The notes under the pieces: generated by a model
Told to the model about the DNA's origin: nothing
What the model saw: the letters and a program-made list of their open reading frames with translations, nothing else
Databases searched by the model: none
Part shown: in pieces, positions 28,630-36,184 of the stretch
Layout of the letters: each line of letters begins with the position of its first letter
How positions within the stretch are numbered: position 1 is the stretch's first letter
Translations under genes and position numbers: made by a program
Source of the DNA: Streptacidiphilus sp. PB12-B1b
GTDB taxonomy: Bacteria; Actinomycetota; Actinomycetes; Streptomycetales; Streptomycetaceae
Length of the DNA: 64,000 bases
Assembly: GCF_014084125.1 (NCBI RefSeq)
Contig: NZ_CP048405.1
Coordinates: forward strand, 2,914,001 to 2,978,000
Reading direction: 5' to 3'

Positions 28630-29798
28630 AGATTTCTCCGGTTCGGGGCCGCCGCCAGCTGCTCCAGCCGGTCAACTGCGGTGTGTGCGCCGCCGCCTGA
28701 CCGAAGATCGGCTCCGGTGCGGACAGCTGCCTCGCGGTAGCCGGGATCGTCCAGCACGCTGCGCAGCGCCGCCGCCAGGCCGTCCGGGGCGACCCGGTCG
28801 AACGGCACCCGCACCCCCGCCCCGGCGGCCGCCAGCTGCGCCGCCACGAACGGCTGGTCGTGCCGGATCGGCGCGACCACCAGCGGAATCCCGTGGCTGA
28901 GCGCCTCGCCCACGGTGTTCATCCCGCCGTGGCAGACCACCGCGTCCAGCAGCCCCCGGGCCATCAGCTCCAGCACCGGGGCCCGCTCCACGGCGACGGC
29001 CCGCTCCGGCAGCCGGCCCAGCGCCTGCGGCGGTGCGGCGATCACCGCCTGGACGTCCTCGCCGCACCGGGCCAGCGCCTCGAGCGCCCGGGCGTGGAAG
29101 TCCGCGCTCACGTCCGCAGCCAGCGTGCCCATGGTGAGCAGCACGCGCCGGCGCCCCGGCTCCAGCCGCTCCCAGGGGAACCCCGGATCGGCGGGCCGCT
29201 CCGCCAGCACCGGCCCGACCAGCGCGTAGTGCGCCGGGAACGGCTCCGCGCCGGTGAGCGCCGGGCCGGTCAGGGCCAGCACCAGCTCCGGCGAGAACCG
29301 GGGGTCGACGAACTCCCCGGCCGGCAGGCCCGCCCGCTGCCACAGGCCGCGCAGCTGGTCCTCCATCCACTGCTCGACCCTCGGCAGGGCCCGGAACGGC
29401 CGCCCCAGCTCCATCGCCCCGGGCGCCAGACTCGCCCAGCGCAGGCCGTGCCGGTGCGCCACCAGCGCCCCGGCCGGAGTGTGCTGGTCCACCAGCAGCA
29501 CCTCCGGCCGGTAGTCCTGAACGGCCTGGTCCAGGGCCTTGGCGGTGAACCGGGCGTACGGGACGACGAAGCCCTCCCACAGCGAGCGCACCGCCGCCAG
29601 GCCGTGCCCGCCCTGCGCCCGGAACAGCCGGCTGCCGGTCGGCAGGATCTCCGCCTGCGGCCCGAGCAGCGGCCGCAGCACCGGCTCCGAACCGGTCCAG
29701 GCCACCTGGTGGCCACGGGCCGCCAGCTCCCGGCCGATGCCCACGGTCGGCAGCACGTGGCCGGTCAACGGGGGCACCACCAGCAGGAACCGGCTCAT
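28620..29798 (-). CDS. Family 1 (MGT-type) glycosyltransferase
   Basis: A 392-residue GT-B enzyme. The N-terminal acceptor domain opens FLLVVPPLTGHVLPTVGIGREL. The nucleotide-sugar half carries RVLLTMGTLAADVS, the signature VVCHGGMNTVGEALSHGIPLVVAP (read in two parts) and the HDQPFVAAQLAAAGAGVRV end. The HGGMNTVGEAL core matches UDP/TDP-sugar transferases of macrolide/erythromycin type. ATG 29798 overlaps the ACP-like stop as ATGA. No deoxysugar biosynthesis genes are in the window, so a common sugar donor or a remote set is needed. Likely glycosylates the cluster product for tailoring or self-protection. Confidence 0.9.
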   Translation of the reverse strand: MSRFLLVVPPLTGHVLPTVGIGRELAARGHQVAWTGSEPVLRPLLGPQAEILPTGSRLFRAQGGHGLAAVRSLWEGFVVPYARFTAKALDQAVQDYRPEVLLVDQHTPAGALVAHRHGLRWASLAPGAMELGRPFRALPRVEQWMEDQLRGLWQRAGLPAGEFVDPRFSPELVLALTGPALTGAEPFPAHYALVGPVLAERPADPGFPWERLEPGRRRVLLTMGTLAADVSADFHARALEALARCGEDVQAVIAAPPQALGRLPERAVAVERAPVLELMARGLLDAVVCHGGMNTVGEALSHGIPLVVAPIRHDQPFVAAQLAAAGAGVRVPFDRVAPDGLAAALRSVLDDPGYREAAVRTGADLRSGGGAHTAVDRLEQLAAAPNRRNLLV

Positions 29799-30130
29799 CG
29801 CGGGCCTCCGGCGGCCTGGTCGCCGACCCGCTCGGGGCCGCCGTCCAGGTGGCGTTGCAGGTCGCCGACGGTGAGCGCGATCAGCCCGTCCAGATCCAGT
29901 CCGGCCCGCAGCCCGGCCAGATCCGCCCGCGGACCGAACCGCTCGCGCACCAGGCCTGCCAGCAGGGCGAGTTCGGTTTCGTCCAGGCACAGATCGGCGT
30001 CCAGCCGGGCGTCGGTGGTGATCCGTGCGGCCCACGCGGGCGGCGCCTGGGCCGCTGTGAGCAGCAGTGCGACCAGGTCCGGACGGACAGGCGCGACGGG
30101 GGTGCGGGTTTCGTCCAAGAGAGGCTCCAC
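29795..30130 (-). CDS. ACP-like protein without an obvious phosphopantetheine serine
   Basis: A 111-residue small protein with carrier-protein-like layout: ITTDARLDADLCLDETELALLAGLVRERFG in the helix I-II region (seen as DARLDADLCLDETELALL) and LIALTVGDLQRHLDGG in helix III-IV. The position where ACPs have Asp-Ser reads DET, so no modifiable Ser is in place. Either the site is Thr or the protein is a non-carrying partner. The GTG start at 30130 has a weak ribosome site. It is the first gene of the minus-strand unit with the glycosyltransferase and overlaps it by 4 bp. Confidence 0.55.
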   Translation of the reverse strand: MEPLLDETRTPVAPVRPDLVALLLTAAQAPPAWAARITTDARLDADLCLDETELALLAGLVRERFGPRADLAGLRAGLDLDGLIALTVGDLQRHLDGGPERVGDQAAGGPR

Positions 30131-30178
30131 CTGCTCGACAGCACGGGGGCGGGGCCCGCAGACAGGGCCGGACGCGTC

Positions 30179-30209
30179 TTGTGCGGCCCGGCGGGCGCGT
30201 GAATACTAA
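30179..30209 (+). promoter_or_regulatory. Promoter giving a leaderless KAS III-like transcript
   Basis: TACTAA (30204-30209) is only 5 bp from the GTG start at 30215, so transcription should begin at or next to the start codon. A TTGTGC sits 19 bp upstream (30179-30184), a wide spacing. No Shine-Dalgarno precedes this GTG, in keeping with leaderless translation. Confidence 0.45.
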
Positions 30210-30214
30210 CCCGC

Positions 30215-31147
30215 GTGACCGCACTGGAGGCAGTGGCCGTCCACCTTCCCGACACCGCCGTCCCCATCGAGGCGGTCGGCGAGCGGATCGGCCTGACCCC
30301 ACGTCAACATCAACTCTTCCGACGCTTCCACGGCCTGGATCAGGTGCGCCTGGATCCGGACGGAAGCCTGGCCGACCTGCTCGGAGGCGCCCTGGACGCC
30401 CTGCACGACCTGCGCGGACGCGAGCACCGGGTGCGCTTCGTGATCCACGCCCGCAGCATGCCGGTGGCCTCGCCGTACCCGTTGAACCCGCTGCACGACC
30501 TGCTGGACCGCTACCGGCTCGGCCACGCCAACGCCTTCACTGTCTCCCACCAGGCTTGCGCCATTGGGCTGTTGGCGATCGACCTGGCTGGTCGGCTGCT
30601 GACCGGGGAGTCCGATCCGGATGCCCTGGCGCTGGTCCTGGCGGGCGAGAAGACCTTCACCAGGGACGCCCAACTCGTGCCGGAGACCGGCATCTTCGGT
30701 GAGGGCGCGGCCGCCTGCCTGATCCGGACCGGGGGCGCACGGAACCGGGTGCTGTCCTACGCGGTGCGCCACCGGGGCGAGTTCGACGGTCGGCTGGCGG
30801 AGGATCCGGAGCTGGCCGGGCGCTACCAGCGGGAGTACCCGGCGCTGATGGCCGAGGCGATCGACGCCGCCCTGGAGCAGGCCGGAACCACCCGGTCCGA
30901 ACTGGCCCTGGTACTGCCGCACAACGTCAACCAGGTCTCCTGGCGCGGTCTGAGCCGCCGCCTGGGGATACCGCTCGATCGGATGGTGCTGGACAACGTG
31001 CCGTCGGTCGGGCACAGTTTCGCAGCGGACGCCTTCATCAACCTCCACACCGCCACAACCCGCGGTCTGCTCCGGCAGGGCGACCGCTACCTGATCGCCG
31101 CATCCGGCATCGGGGCCACCTTCTCGGCCATGGTCGTCGAACACTGA
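30215..31147 (+). CDS. KAS III-like condensing or acyl-transfer enzyme with Cys-His-His site
   Basis: A 310-residue thiolase-fold protein. Nucleophile Cys115 is in SHQACAIGLLAIDL and His236 in LPHNVNQVSW. The third residue, Asn in FabH (GNTSAAS), is here His267 in VPSVGHSFAADAF. Enzymes of this KAS III branch in secondary metabolism include ester- and amide-forming acyltransferases (CerJ/ChlB3 type) as well as starter condensing enzymes. It starts a plus-strand unit with an ACP and a degenerate homologue, so it probably primes or off-loads the pathway's acyl chain. The stop lies in a one-mismatch copy of the recurrent palindrome (31145-31157). Confidence 0.85.
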   Translation: MTALEAVAVHLPDTAVPIEAVGERIGLTPRQHQLFRRFHGLDQVRLDPDGSLADLLGGALDALHDLRGREHRVRFVIHARSMPVASPYPLNPLHDLLDRYRLGHANAFTVSHQACAIGLLAIDLAGRLLTGESDPDALALVLAGEKTFTRDAQLVPETGIFGEGAAACLIRTGGARNRVLSYAVRHRGEFDGRLAEDPELAGRYQREYPALMAEAIDAALEQAGTTRSELALVLPHNVNQVSWRGLSRRLGIPLDRMVLDNVPSVGHSFAADAFINLHTATTRGLLRQGDRYLIAASGIGATFSAMVVEH

Positions 31148-31302
31148 CGCCCCATCAGGTCCGGATGCCTCGCACCGCACAGCTATCGCGCAGCTACCGC
31201 GCAGCCCTGGACGTGGAACGGCCGCCGCCCCCGCTCGCCCGAGCCGGGCTCCGGCACGTTCGCGGCCGGTGTGCCGCGCTCTCACGATGGGACGGGAAAC
31301 CC

Positions 31303-31590
31303 GTGGAAGAAACCGCTGTCGAGCCCGACTCCGCACTGCGCGGGCAGATCCTGCACAGCATCGGCGAACTCCTGCCCCGGGTGCTGAAGAAGGAACTGCC
31401 GGAGATCCCGGAGAACGCCTGCCTCTTCGACGACCTCGGCCTCACCTCGGCCGGCACCCTGGAACTGATCCTGGAACTGGAGGAGGCGCTGGACATCCAG
31501 GTGGACGTGGAGGACATCGGCGAGGACGACCTGCGCTCGGTGTCGAGCCTGGCCGACTTCGTCGCCGGCCACGTCATCGCCGAGGACTGA
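31303..31590 (+). CDS. Acyl carrier protein 3
   Basis: A 95-residue ACP: KKELPEIPENACLFDDLGL leads to the modification Ser in GLTSAGTLELILELEEAL, then acidic helix III (DIQVDVEDIGEDDLRSV). I set the start at GTG 31303 (GGGAAACCC upstream), since a longer frame from 31165 adds Arg-rich sequence foreign to ACPs. About 155 bp separate it from the KAS III-like gene. The next gene starts 3 bp after its stop. The third ACP of the cluster probably serves the KAS III-like enzyme. Confidence 0.85.
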   Translation: MEETAVEPDSALRGQILHSIGELLPRVLKKELPEIPENACLFDDLGLTSAGTLELILELEEALDIQVDVEDIGEDDLRSVSSLADFVAGHVIAED

Positions 31591-31593
31591 CCG

Positions 31594-32559
31594 GTGCCCG
31601 CCACCGGGGCGCACACCCGCGAGCCGTACCTGCGCGAGCCGGACGGCCGCGGGCTGCGGATCAGCCGGGTGCTGAGCCGGGCGTTCGACGGCAGGTCGGA
31701 GACCTCGCTCGACCCGGATCTGCGGGTGTTCGTCTCCGATCTGGCCCGCCCGTACGGGGTGCCGCTCCGCGAGGACCTGCTGGAGCAGGGCGTCGGCCAC
31801 TCGTACGGGGAGATGGCGGAGGGCCTGCTGCGCGAGTCGCTGCCGGACGGCGAACCGGTGGATCTGCTGGTGCTGGCGGTCGCCATTCCCGACGTCCGCC
31901 CGGGCCGTTCCACCGCGGTGTACCTGAGCCGCTACTGCCCGGGCGCGCCGCTTGCCTTCGCCGTCAACGACCAGGGCCCGGCCGCCGCGTTCACCGCGCT
32001 GCGGATCGCCCAGGACTACCAGCGCACCGGGGCCGCGCGCAGGGCCGCGGTGCTGGTGCTGGAACAGGCGTCGCTGCACTACACCCCGCCGGTGCCGGTA
32101 CGCGTGCCGGACGGTCACCGGGCGGTGCTGCTGGTCTGCGAGGAGTCACCGGTAACGGAGTTGAGTATCCGTCAGGAGTCGCAGGTCGCTCCGGGGTCGG
32201 TGGCCGAGGCGGTCGCGGACCGGCTGGCACTGCTGGGGCCGGAGGCGGTGCTGGTCGCCGGTCCGGGGGTGGGCGCACCGCCTTCCGGCTCCGGGTGGGG
32301 CGCGGAGCGGACGGTGTCGGCCCCGGCCGGGCAGCCCATGACCGGCGTCTGGTCGGAGCTGGCACTGGGCCTGCCGGGCTGGCGGGAGCAGCGGCGGCCG
32401 GTGCTGGTCGCCGACTACGACCCGGATCTGGGACGGCTCGGCCTGCTGGCCGTCGGCCTGCCGACCGCGCCGACGCACCGGGCCGCCGTGGACACCGCGA
32501 GTGCCGCCACCGCCGTGATCGCCGAGCCCCCGGCGGTGGCGTCCGTGGCCGGGCGGTGA
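31594..32559 (+). CDS. Degenerate thiolase-fold (KAS-like) partner protein
   Basis: A 321-residue protein whose middle (PLAFAVNDQGPAAAFTALRIAQDYQRTG, then RRAAVLVLEQASLHY) matches the nucleophile strand-helix of KAS III enzymes, but the Cys is replaced around N-D-Q. The later His and Asn motifs are also not recognisable. It follows ACP 3 by 3 bp and overlaps the PPTase gene by 4 bp (GTGA). A non-catalytic partner of the KAS III-like enzyme is the best guess; I recognise the fold only by pattern. Confidence 0.6.
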   Translation: MPATGAHTREPYLREPDGRGLRISRVLSRAFDGRSETSLDPDLRVFVSDLARPYGVPLREDLLEQGVGHSYGEMAEGLLRESLPDGEPVDLLVLAVAIPDVRPGRSTAVYLSRYCPGAPLAFAVNDQGPAAAFTALRIAQDYQRTGAARRAAVLVLEQASLHYTPPVPVRVPDGHRAVLLVCEESPVTELSIRQESQVAPGSVAEAVADRLALLGPEAVLVAGPGVGAPPSGSGWGAERTVSAPAGQPMTGVWSELALGLPGWREQRRPVLVADYDPDLGRLGLLAVGLPTAPTHRAAVDTASAATAVIAEPPAVASVAGR

Positions 32560-33347
32560 CGCCGGGCGCGGAGGTCGAGCCGGGCGCGGAGGTGGAGTTC
32601 TGGACGGTCCGCACCGACCAGCCGCCCGCCGTGGTCGCCCGCCTCGCGGGCCTGCTGGACGCGGGGGAGCGCGGACGGGCGGGCGGCCTCGCCGATCCGG
32701 TCGGCCGCGACCGGTTCACCGTGGTGCACGGCGTGGTCCGGCTGCTGGCCGCCGAACGGCTGGGCGTGCCCGCCGCCGGGCTGCGCTGGCGGCGCGGGCC
32801 CCAGGGCAAACCCGAACCGGTGGCGACGGGCCGTCCGGCGGGCGGCCTGCAGCTCAACTACTCGGCCTCCGGGGTGTTGGCGGTGCTGGCACTGGCCACG
32901 GGCGGCCGACGGGTGGGCGTGGACGTCGAGGAGCTGCCGCCGGAGCGGGTTGCGATCCGGGTCGCCGAGCGGTTCTTCCCGCCCGAGGACGCCGGGTTCG
33001 TGGCGTCGGGGGAGTCGCCCGCGGTGCGCGCGGCCCGGTTCGCCGGGCTGTGGTGCCGCCGCGAGGCGTGCGTCAAGGTCTTCGGCGGGCGGCTGGTGCA
33101 GGGCCTGCGGCTGCCGGTGGGCGGCCCGGGGACGGTGCGGCTGCCGGACACCGGCCAGCTGGGCGGCGGCCGGGGGTGCTCGGTTCGGGACGTCCCGCTG
33201 CCGCCGGGTTTCCCCGGCTTCCGGGCGGCGGTCGCGGTCGAGGGCGTGCAGCCGTTCCGGGTACGGCGCAGGGTCTGGCAGGAGGCCGACCATGGTGTAC
33301 CTGTTGGCATAGACATGCTCAACTCGCCTGCTGCACAACGAGTGTGA
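32556..33347 (+). CDS. 4'-phosphopantetheinyl transferase, Sfp type
   Basis: A 263-residue enzyme that should convert the cluster's apo-ACPs to holo form using CoA. The Mg/substrate motif is RRVGVDVEELPPERVA, and the second conserved block is FAGLWCRREACVKVFGGRL, with Arg for the usual Lys of WxxKEA. The upstream GPQGKPEP segment is typical of the Sfp/HetI group. GTG 32556 overlaps the previous stop. The coding end lies in a one-mismatch copy of the recurrent palindrome (33345-33357). Confidence 0.9.
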   Translation: MTPGAEVEPGAEVEFWTVRTDQPPAVVARLAGLLDAGERGRAGGLADPVGRDRFTVVHGVVRLLAAERLGVPAAGLRWRRGPQGKPEPVATGRPAGGLQLNYSASGVLAVLALATGGRRVGVDVEELPPERVAIRVAERFFPPEDAGFVASGESPAVRAARFAGLWCRREACVKVFGGRLVQGLRLPVGGPGTVRLPDTGQLGGGRGCSVRDVPLPPGFPGFRAAVAVEGVQPFRVRRRVWQEADHGVPVGIDMLNSPAAQRV

Positions 33348-33367
33348 CCAGGCGTCAGTCCTTCTCG

Positions 33368-33383
33368 TTTGGTGTAGACCAAT
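33368..33383. promoter_or_regulatory. dre-like palindrome upstream of the condensation-domain gene
   Basis: TTTGGTGTAGACCAAT has a near-perfect TTGGT/ACCAA inverted repeat and matches 12 of 16 positions of the DasR dre consensus (11 of 12 in the core TGGTCTAGACCA). It overlaps an ATG at 33382, making that ATG an unlikely start. Confidence 0.4.
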
Positions 33384-33492
33384 GTCGGAGCCGGGTGGTA
33401 GCGTCCCGATCCGGGCCCCCGGAGCGGCCCGCTCCGACGGCTCCGTTGGTCCCAGACCCGTCGAGACGGGCGACCCGAAGGGCGCGTGCTGC

Positions 33493-35274
33493 GTGACACG
33501 GACCAGGATCACCATCCGCTACGACGGCGGCACCAGCGGGACCGGACCGCTCACCTTCGGCCAGGACAACATGATCCGCTGCATCCGGCAGGACCAGCCG
33601 GACCAGATCAACAAGCAGGGCACCTGGCCGGTGCCCGACACGGCCGACCTCCCGGCCGCACTGGCGGCGCTGCGGACGCTCGCCGAGCGGCACCAAACCC
33701 TGCGCACCGTCTTCCCGGCGGCCCCGGACGACCCCGGCGGCTTCCCGGTGCGACAGGAGGTCAGGGCCGAGGGCGAGTTCACCGTCGAGGCGATCGAGAC
33801 CGACCTCACCGACGACCTCGAACTCGACCTCCTCGCCGACGAGTTGGGCCGCGCCAGCAACGCCCTGCCGTTCGACCTGGCAGTGGACTTCCCGCTGCGC
33901 TGCACCCTGCTCACCCGGCGCGGGCAACTGCTCCGGCTGATCGTGGCCGTCTGCCACGCCGCCGCCGACGGGGCCGCCACCGCCCTGCTGGTCCAGGAGT
34001 GGGCGCTGCTCGCGGCCGGGAAGGAACTCCCGCCGGTCAGCTCGCGCACCCCGCTTCAGGTCGCCGAGGCCGAGCGGACCCGGCAGGGGCTGCGCCGGGC
34101 CCGCACCTCGCTGCGGCACTGGGAGCGCATCCTGCGCACCGGCCCGCACGCCGTCTTCGCGGACTCCCGGCTGACCGGGCCGCCCAGCCCGGTCTCCGTC
34201 CTCATCGCCCGCTCCCGGACCGGCGCCGAGGCGCTGGACGCGGCCTCCCGGCGCACCGGCGCCACCCCCTCCACCGTGCTGCTGGCCGCCTTCGCCGCGC
34301 TGGCGGCGTACCGCGCGGCGCAGCCCGGCCTGGTGATCGCCGCGCTCTCCGCCAACCGCCACCGGCCCGGCCTCGCCGACCATGTGGGCACCATCGCCCA
34401 GGACGGCCTGCTGTCGCTGGACGCCGGTGCGGCCGACCTGGACGAGCTGATCGGCCGCACCAAGGCCGCGTCCATGGCGGGATTCCTGAACAGCACCTTC
34501 GACGCCGAGAAGATCTGGCAGATGATCGAGGACACCGCCCACCTGCGCGGCGCCCGGTTCGCCCGCCACATCGTGGTGAACGACCTCAGCCTGACCATCC
34601 CGGACGAGGTCTTCGAAGCCCGCCCGGCGCCCACGGCCGATCCCGAGATCAGCTGGTTCCCCGACGAGCCCGTCCCGGCCCGGCTGATGTTCAACATCCT
34701 CCGCGTGCCCGGGCGGCTGGAGTTCGCGCTTCTCAGCTGCCCGCAGGTGCTGGACCGGGCCGAGGCCGAGGAGTTCGTACGCGGGCTGCTGGCTATCGTC
34801 CGGCAGGCGGCCCACGGCCCGGTGCCGCTCGCCGGGCTGGGCGGGCTGACGCGGCTGAGCCCCGGCGTCCGGGCGGGGGACTGGCAGCAGCACGACAACT
34901 CCTGGATCGACCTGGACGCGGTGCGTGCGCTGCTGGCCGGGGCGCTGGGCGGGGTGACCGGAGGGTCACGGGTGCGGATCGAGGGCGGGCGGCTGGTGGC
35001 GCGGATCGCGTACCACGCCGCCGCCGGGGCGGGGGAGGACCCGGAGCTGATCCCGCAGCGCGTGCACCGGGCGGTGATGGCCGCGCTGCCGCAGCACGAG
35101 ACGGCGATGGCCCCGCAGCACTACCTGATCCACGGCCGGGCGGACCCCGGCGGCCGCCCGCCGGGGCCGCCGGAACCGTCGGAGCCGTCGGACGACTGGG
35201 AGCGGCTGCCGGTCCTGGCCGAGGGCAGCGGACGCGATCCGGGCGTACCCGACTGGCAGGCGCTGCTGGCCTGA
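33493..35274 (+). CDS. Free-standing condensation-domain protein
   Basis: A 593-residue NRPS-type C-domain homologue. The catalytic HHxxxDG reads C154-H155-A-A-A-D159-G160, so the catalytic second His is kept and the first is Cys. Other blocks include TFGQDNMIRCI near the N-terminus and TPSTVLLAAFAALAAYR with SANRHRPGLADHVGTI in the acceptor half. A ~120-residue C-terminal extension (from NSWIDLDAVRALLAGALGG) resembles the small C-terminal domain of adenylating enzymes. No A or PCP domain is present, so it may form an ester or amide between carrier-bound and free substrates. GTG 33493 is preferred over ATG 33382, which sits in an operator-like palindrome. Confidence 0.8.
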   Translation: MTRTRITIRYDGGTSGTGPLTFGQDNMIRCIRQDQPDQINKQGTWPVPDTADLPAALAALRTLAERHQTLRTVFPAAPDDPGGFPVRQEVRAEGEFTVEAIETDLTDDLELDLLADELGRASNALPFDLAVDFPLRCTLLTRRGQLLRLIVAVCHAAADGAATALLVQEWALLAAGKELPPVSSRTPLQVAEAERTRQGLRRARTSLRHWERILRTGPHAVFADSRLTGPPSPVSVLIARSRTGAEALDAASRRTGATPSTVLLAAFAALAAYRAAQPGLVIAALSANRHRPGLADHVGTIAQDGLLSLDAGAADLDELIGRTKAASMAGFLNSTFDAEKIWQMIEDTAHLRGARFARHIVVNDLSLTIPDEVFEARPAPTADPEISWFPDEPVPARLMFNILRVPGRLEFALLSCPQVLDRAEAEEFVRGLLAIVRQAAHGPVPLAGLGGLTRLSPGVRAGDWQQHDNSWIDLDAVRALLAGALGGVTGGSRVRIEGGRLVARIAYHAAAGAGEDPELIPQRVHRAVMAALPQHETAMAPQHYLIHGRADPGGRPPGPPEPSEPSDDWERLPVLAEGSGRDPGVPDWQALLA

Positions 35275-35421
35275 GCCCGGGCCGCAAACCCCCGTAGGCG
35301 CCAACCCCGTATGCAACCCGTATTGCAGTCGTGTGACATCTGCCGCCTGCCGCGCCGCGCCCGGAATAGCAGCCGCACCCGGCCGCGTTCCGGCACGGTG
35401 CACCCACCCGGGTGCGGCCTA

Positions 35422-35485
35422 CGGCAACCGTGCCCGACGGCAACCGTGCCCGACCGCAACCGCGCCCGAACCGCGACGCGCCCGA
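35422..35485. repeat. Four tandem 16-bp repeats upstream of the nitroreductase gene
   Basis: CGGCAACCGTGCCCGA occurs twice exactly (35422-35437, 35438-35453), then as CCGCAACCGCGCCCGA (35454-35469) and ACCGCGACGCGCCCGA (35470-35485). The array ends 26 bp before the ATG at 35512 and so forms most of its leader. Confidence 0.8.
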
Positions 35486-35511
35486 CCGACCGCGATCCCA
35501 GGAGACCCGGC

Positions 35512-36117
35512 ATGTCCCGTACCGCCGCCACGTCCGTCCCCGTGCACCCGCTGCTCGCCGACCGGTGGAGCCCCCGCTCCTTCGACGACGCCCACACCGT
35601 GGACGAGGAGCAGCTCGCGGCGCTGCTGGAGGCGGCCCGCTGGGCCCCCTCGGCCAGCAACCGGCAGCCCTGGCGGTTCATCGTCGGCCGTCGCGGCGAC
35701 GCGACCTTCAAAGCGGTCTTCGCGTCGCTGATGGAGGGCAACCAGCTGTGGGCCGGCAGCGCCTCGCTGCTGATCGCCGCCGTCGCCGACGAGCGGCTCC
35801 CGGACGGCGGCCGCAACCCGTACGCGGCGTACGACACCGGGCTGGCCGTGGCCCAGCTCACCCTGCAGGCCCACGCGCTGGGACTGCACACGCACCAGAT
35901 GGGCGGCTATGTCGCCGACCGGCTGCTGGAGGCGCTGGACATCCCGGCGGAGGGCCTGCTGCCGCTGGCCGTGATAGCGGTCGGCGCCAACGCCCACGCG
36001 GACCTGCTGCCGGAGGCCCTGCGCGTCCGCGAGGTCGCCGCGCGCGAGCGCCGTCCGCTGGACGAGACCTTCTACGCCGGACGCTGGGGCACCCCGCTCG
36101 AGATCGGCATCGGCTGA
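35512..36117 (+). CDS. Nitroreductase-family flavoprotein
   Basis: A 201-residue FMN-dependent oxidoreductase. It has DRWSPRSFDDAHTVDEEQL and RWAPSASNRQPWRFIVG (FMN phosphate site), the AYDTGLAVAQLTLQAHALGLHTHQMGGY helix (cited by its GLHTHQMGG end) and a C-terminal GRWGTPLEIG. ATG 35512 is preceded by CAGGAGA. Relatives reduce nitro groups or quinones or desaturate bonds. At the edge of the cluster it may be a tailoring enzyme or a neighbour. It converges with the MFS gene. Confidence 0.88.
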   Translation: MSRTAATSVPVHPLLADRWSPRSFDDAHTVDEEQLAALLEAARWAPSASNRQPWRFIVGRRGDATFKAVFASLMEGNQLWAGSASLLIAAVADERLPDGGRNPYAAYDTGLAVAQLTLQAHALGLHTHQMGGYVADRLLEALDIPAEGLLPLAVIAVGANAHADLLPEALRVREVAARERRPLDETFYAGRWGTPLEIGIG

Positions 36118-36184
36118 CCGGCCGGGCCGGGGCGGTCCGAGGCCGGGTCGGGGCGATCCGAGGTCGGGCCGGAGCGGGCGGGGG

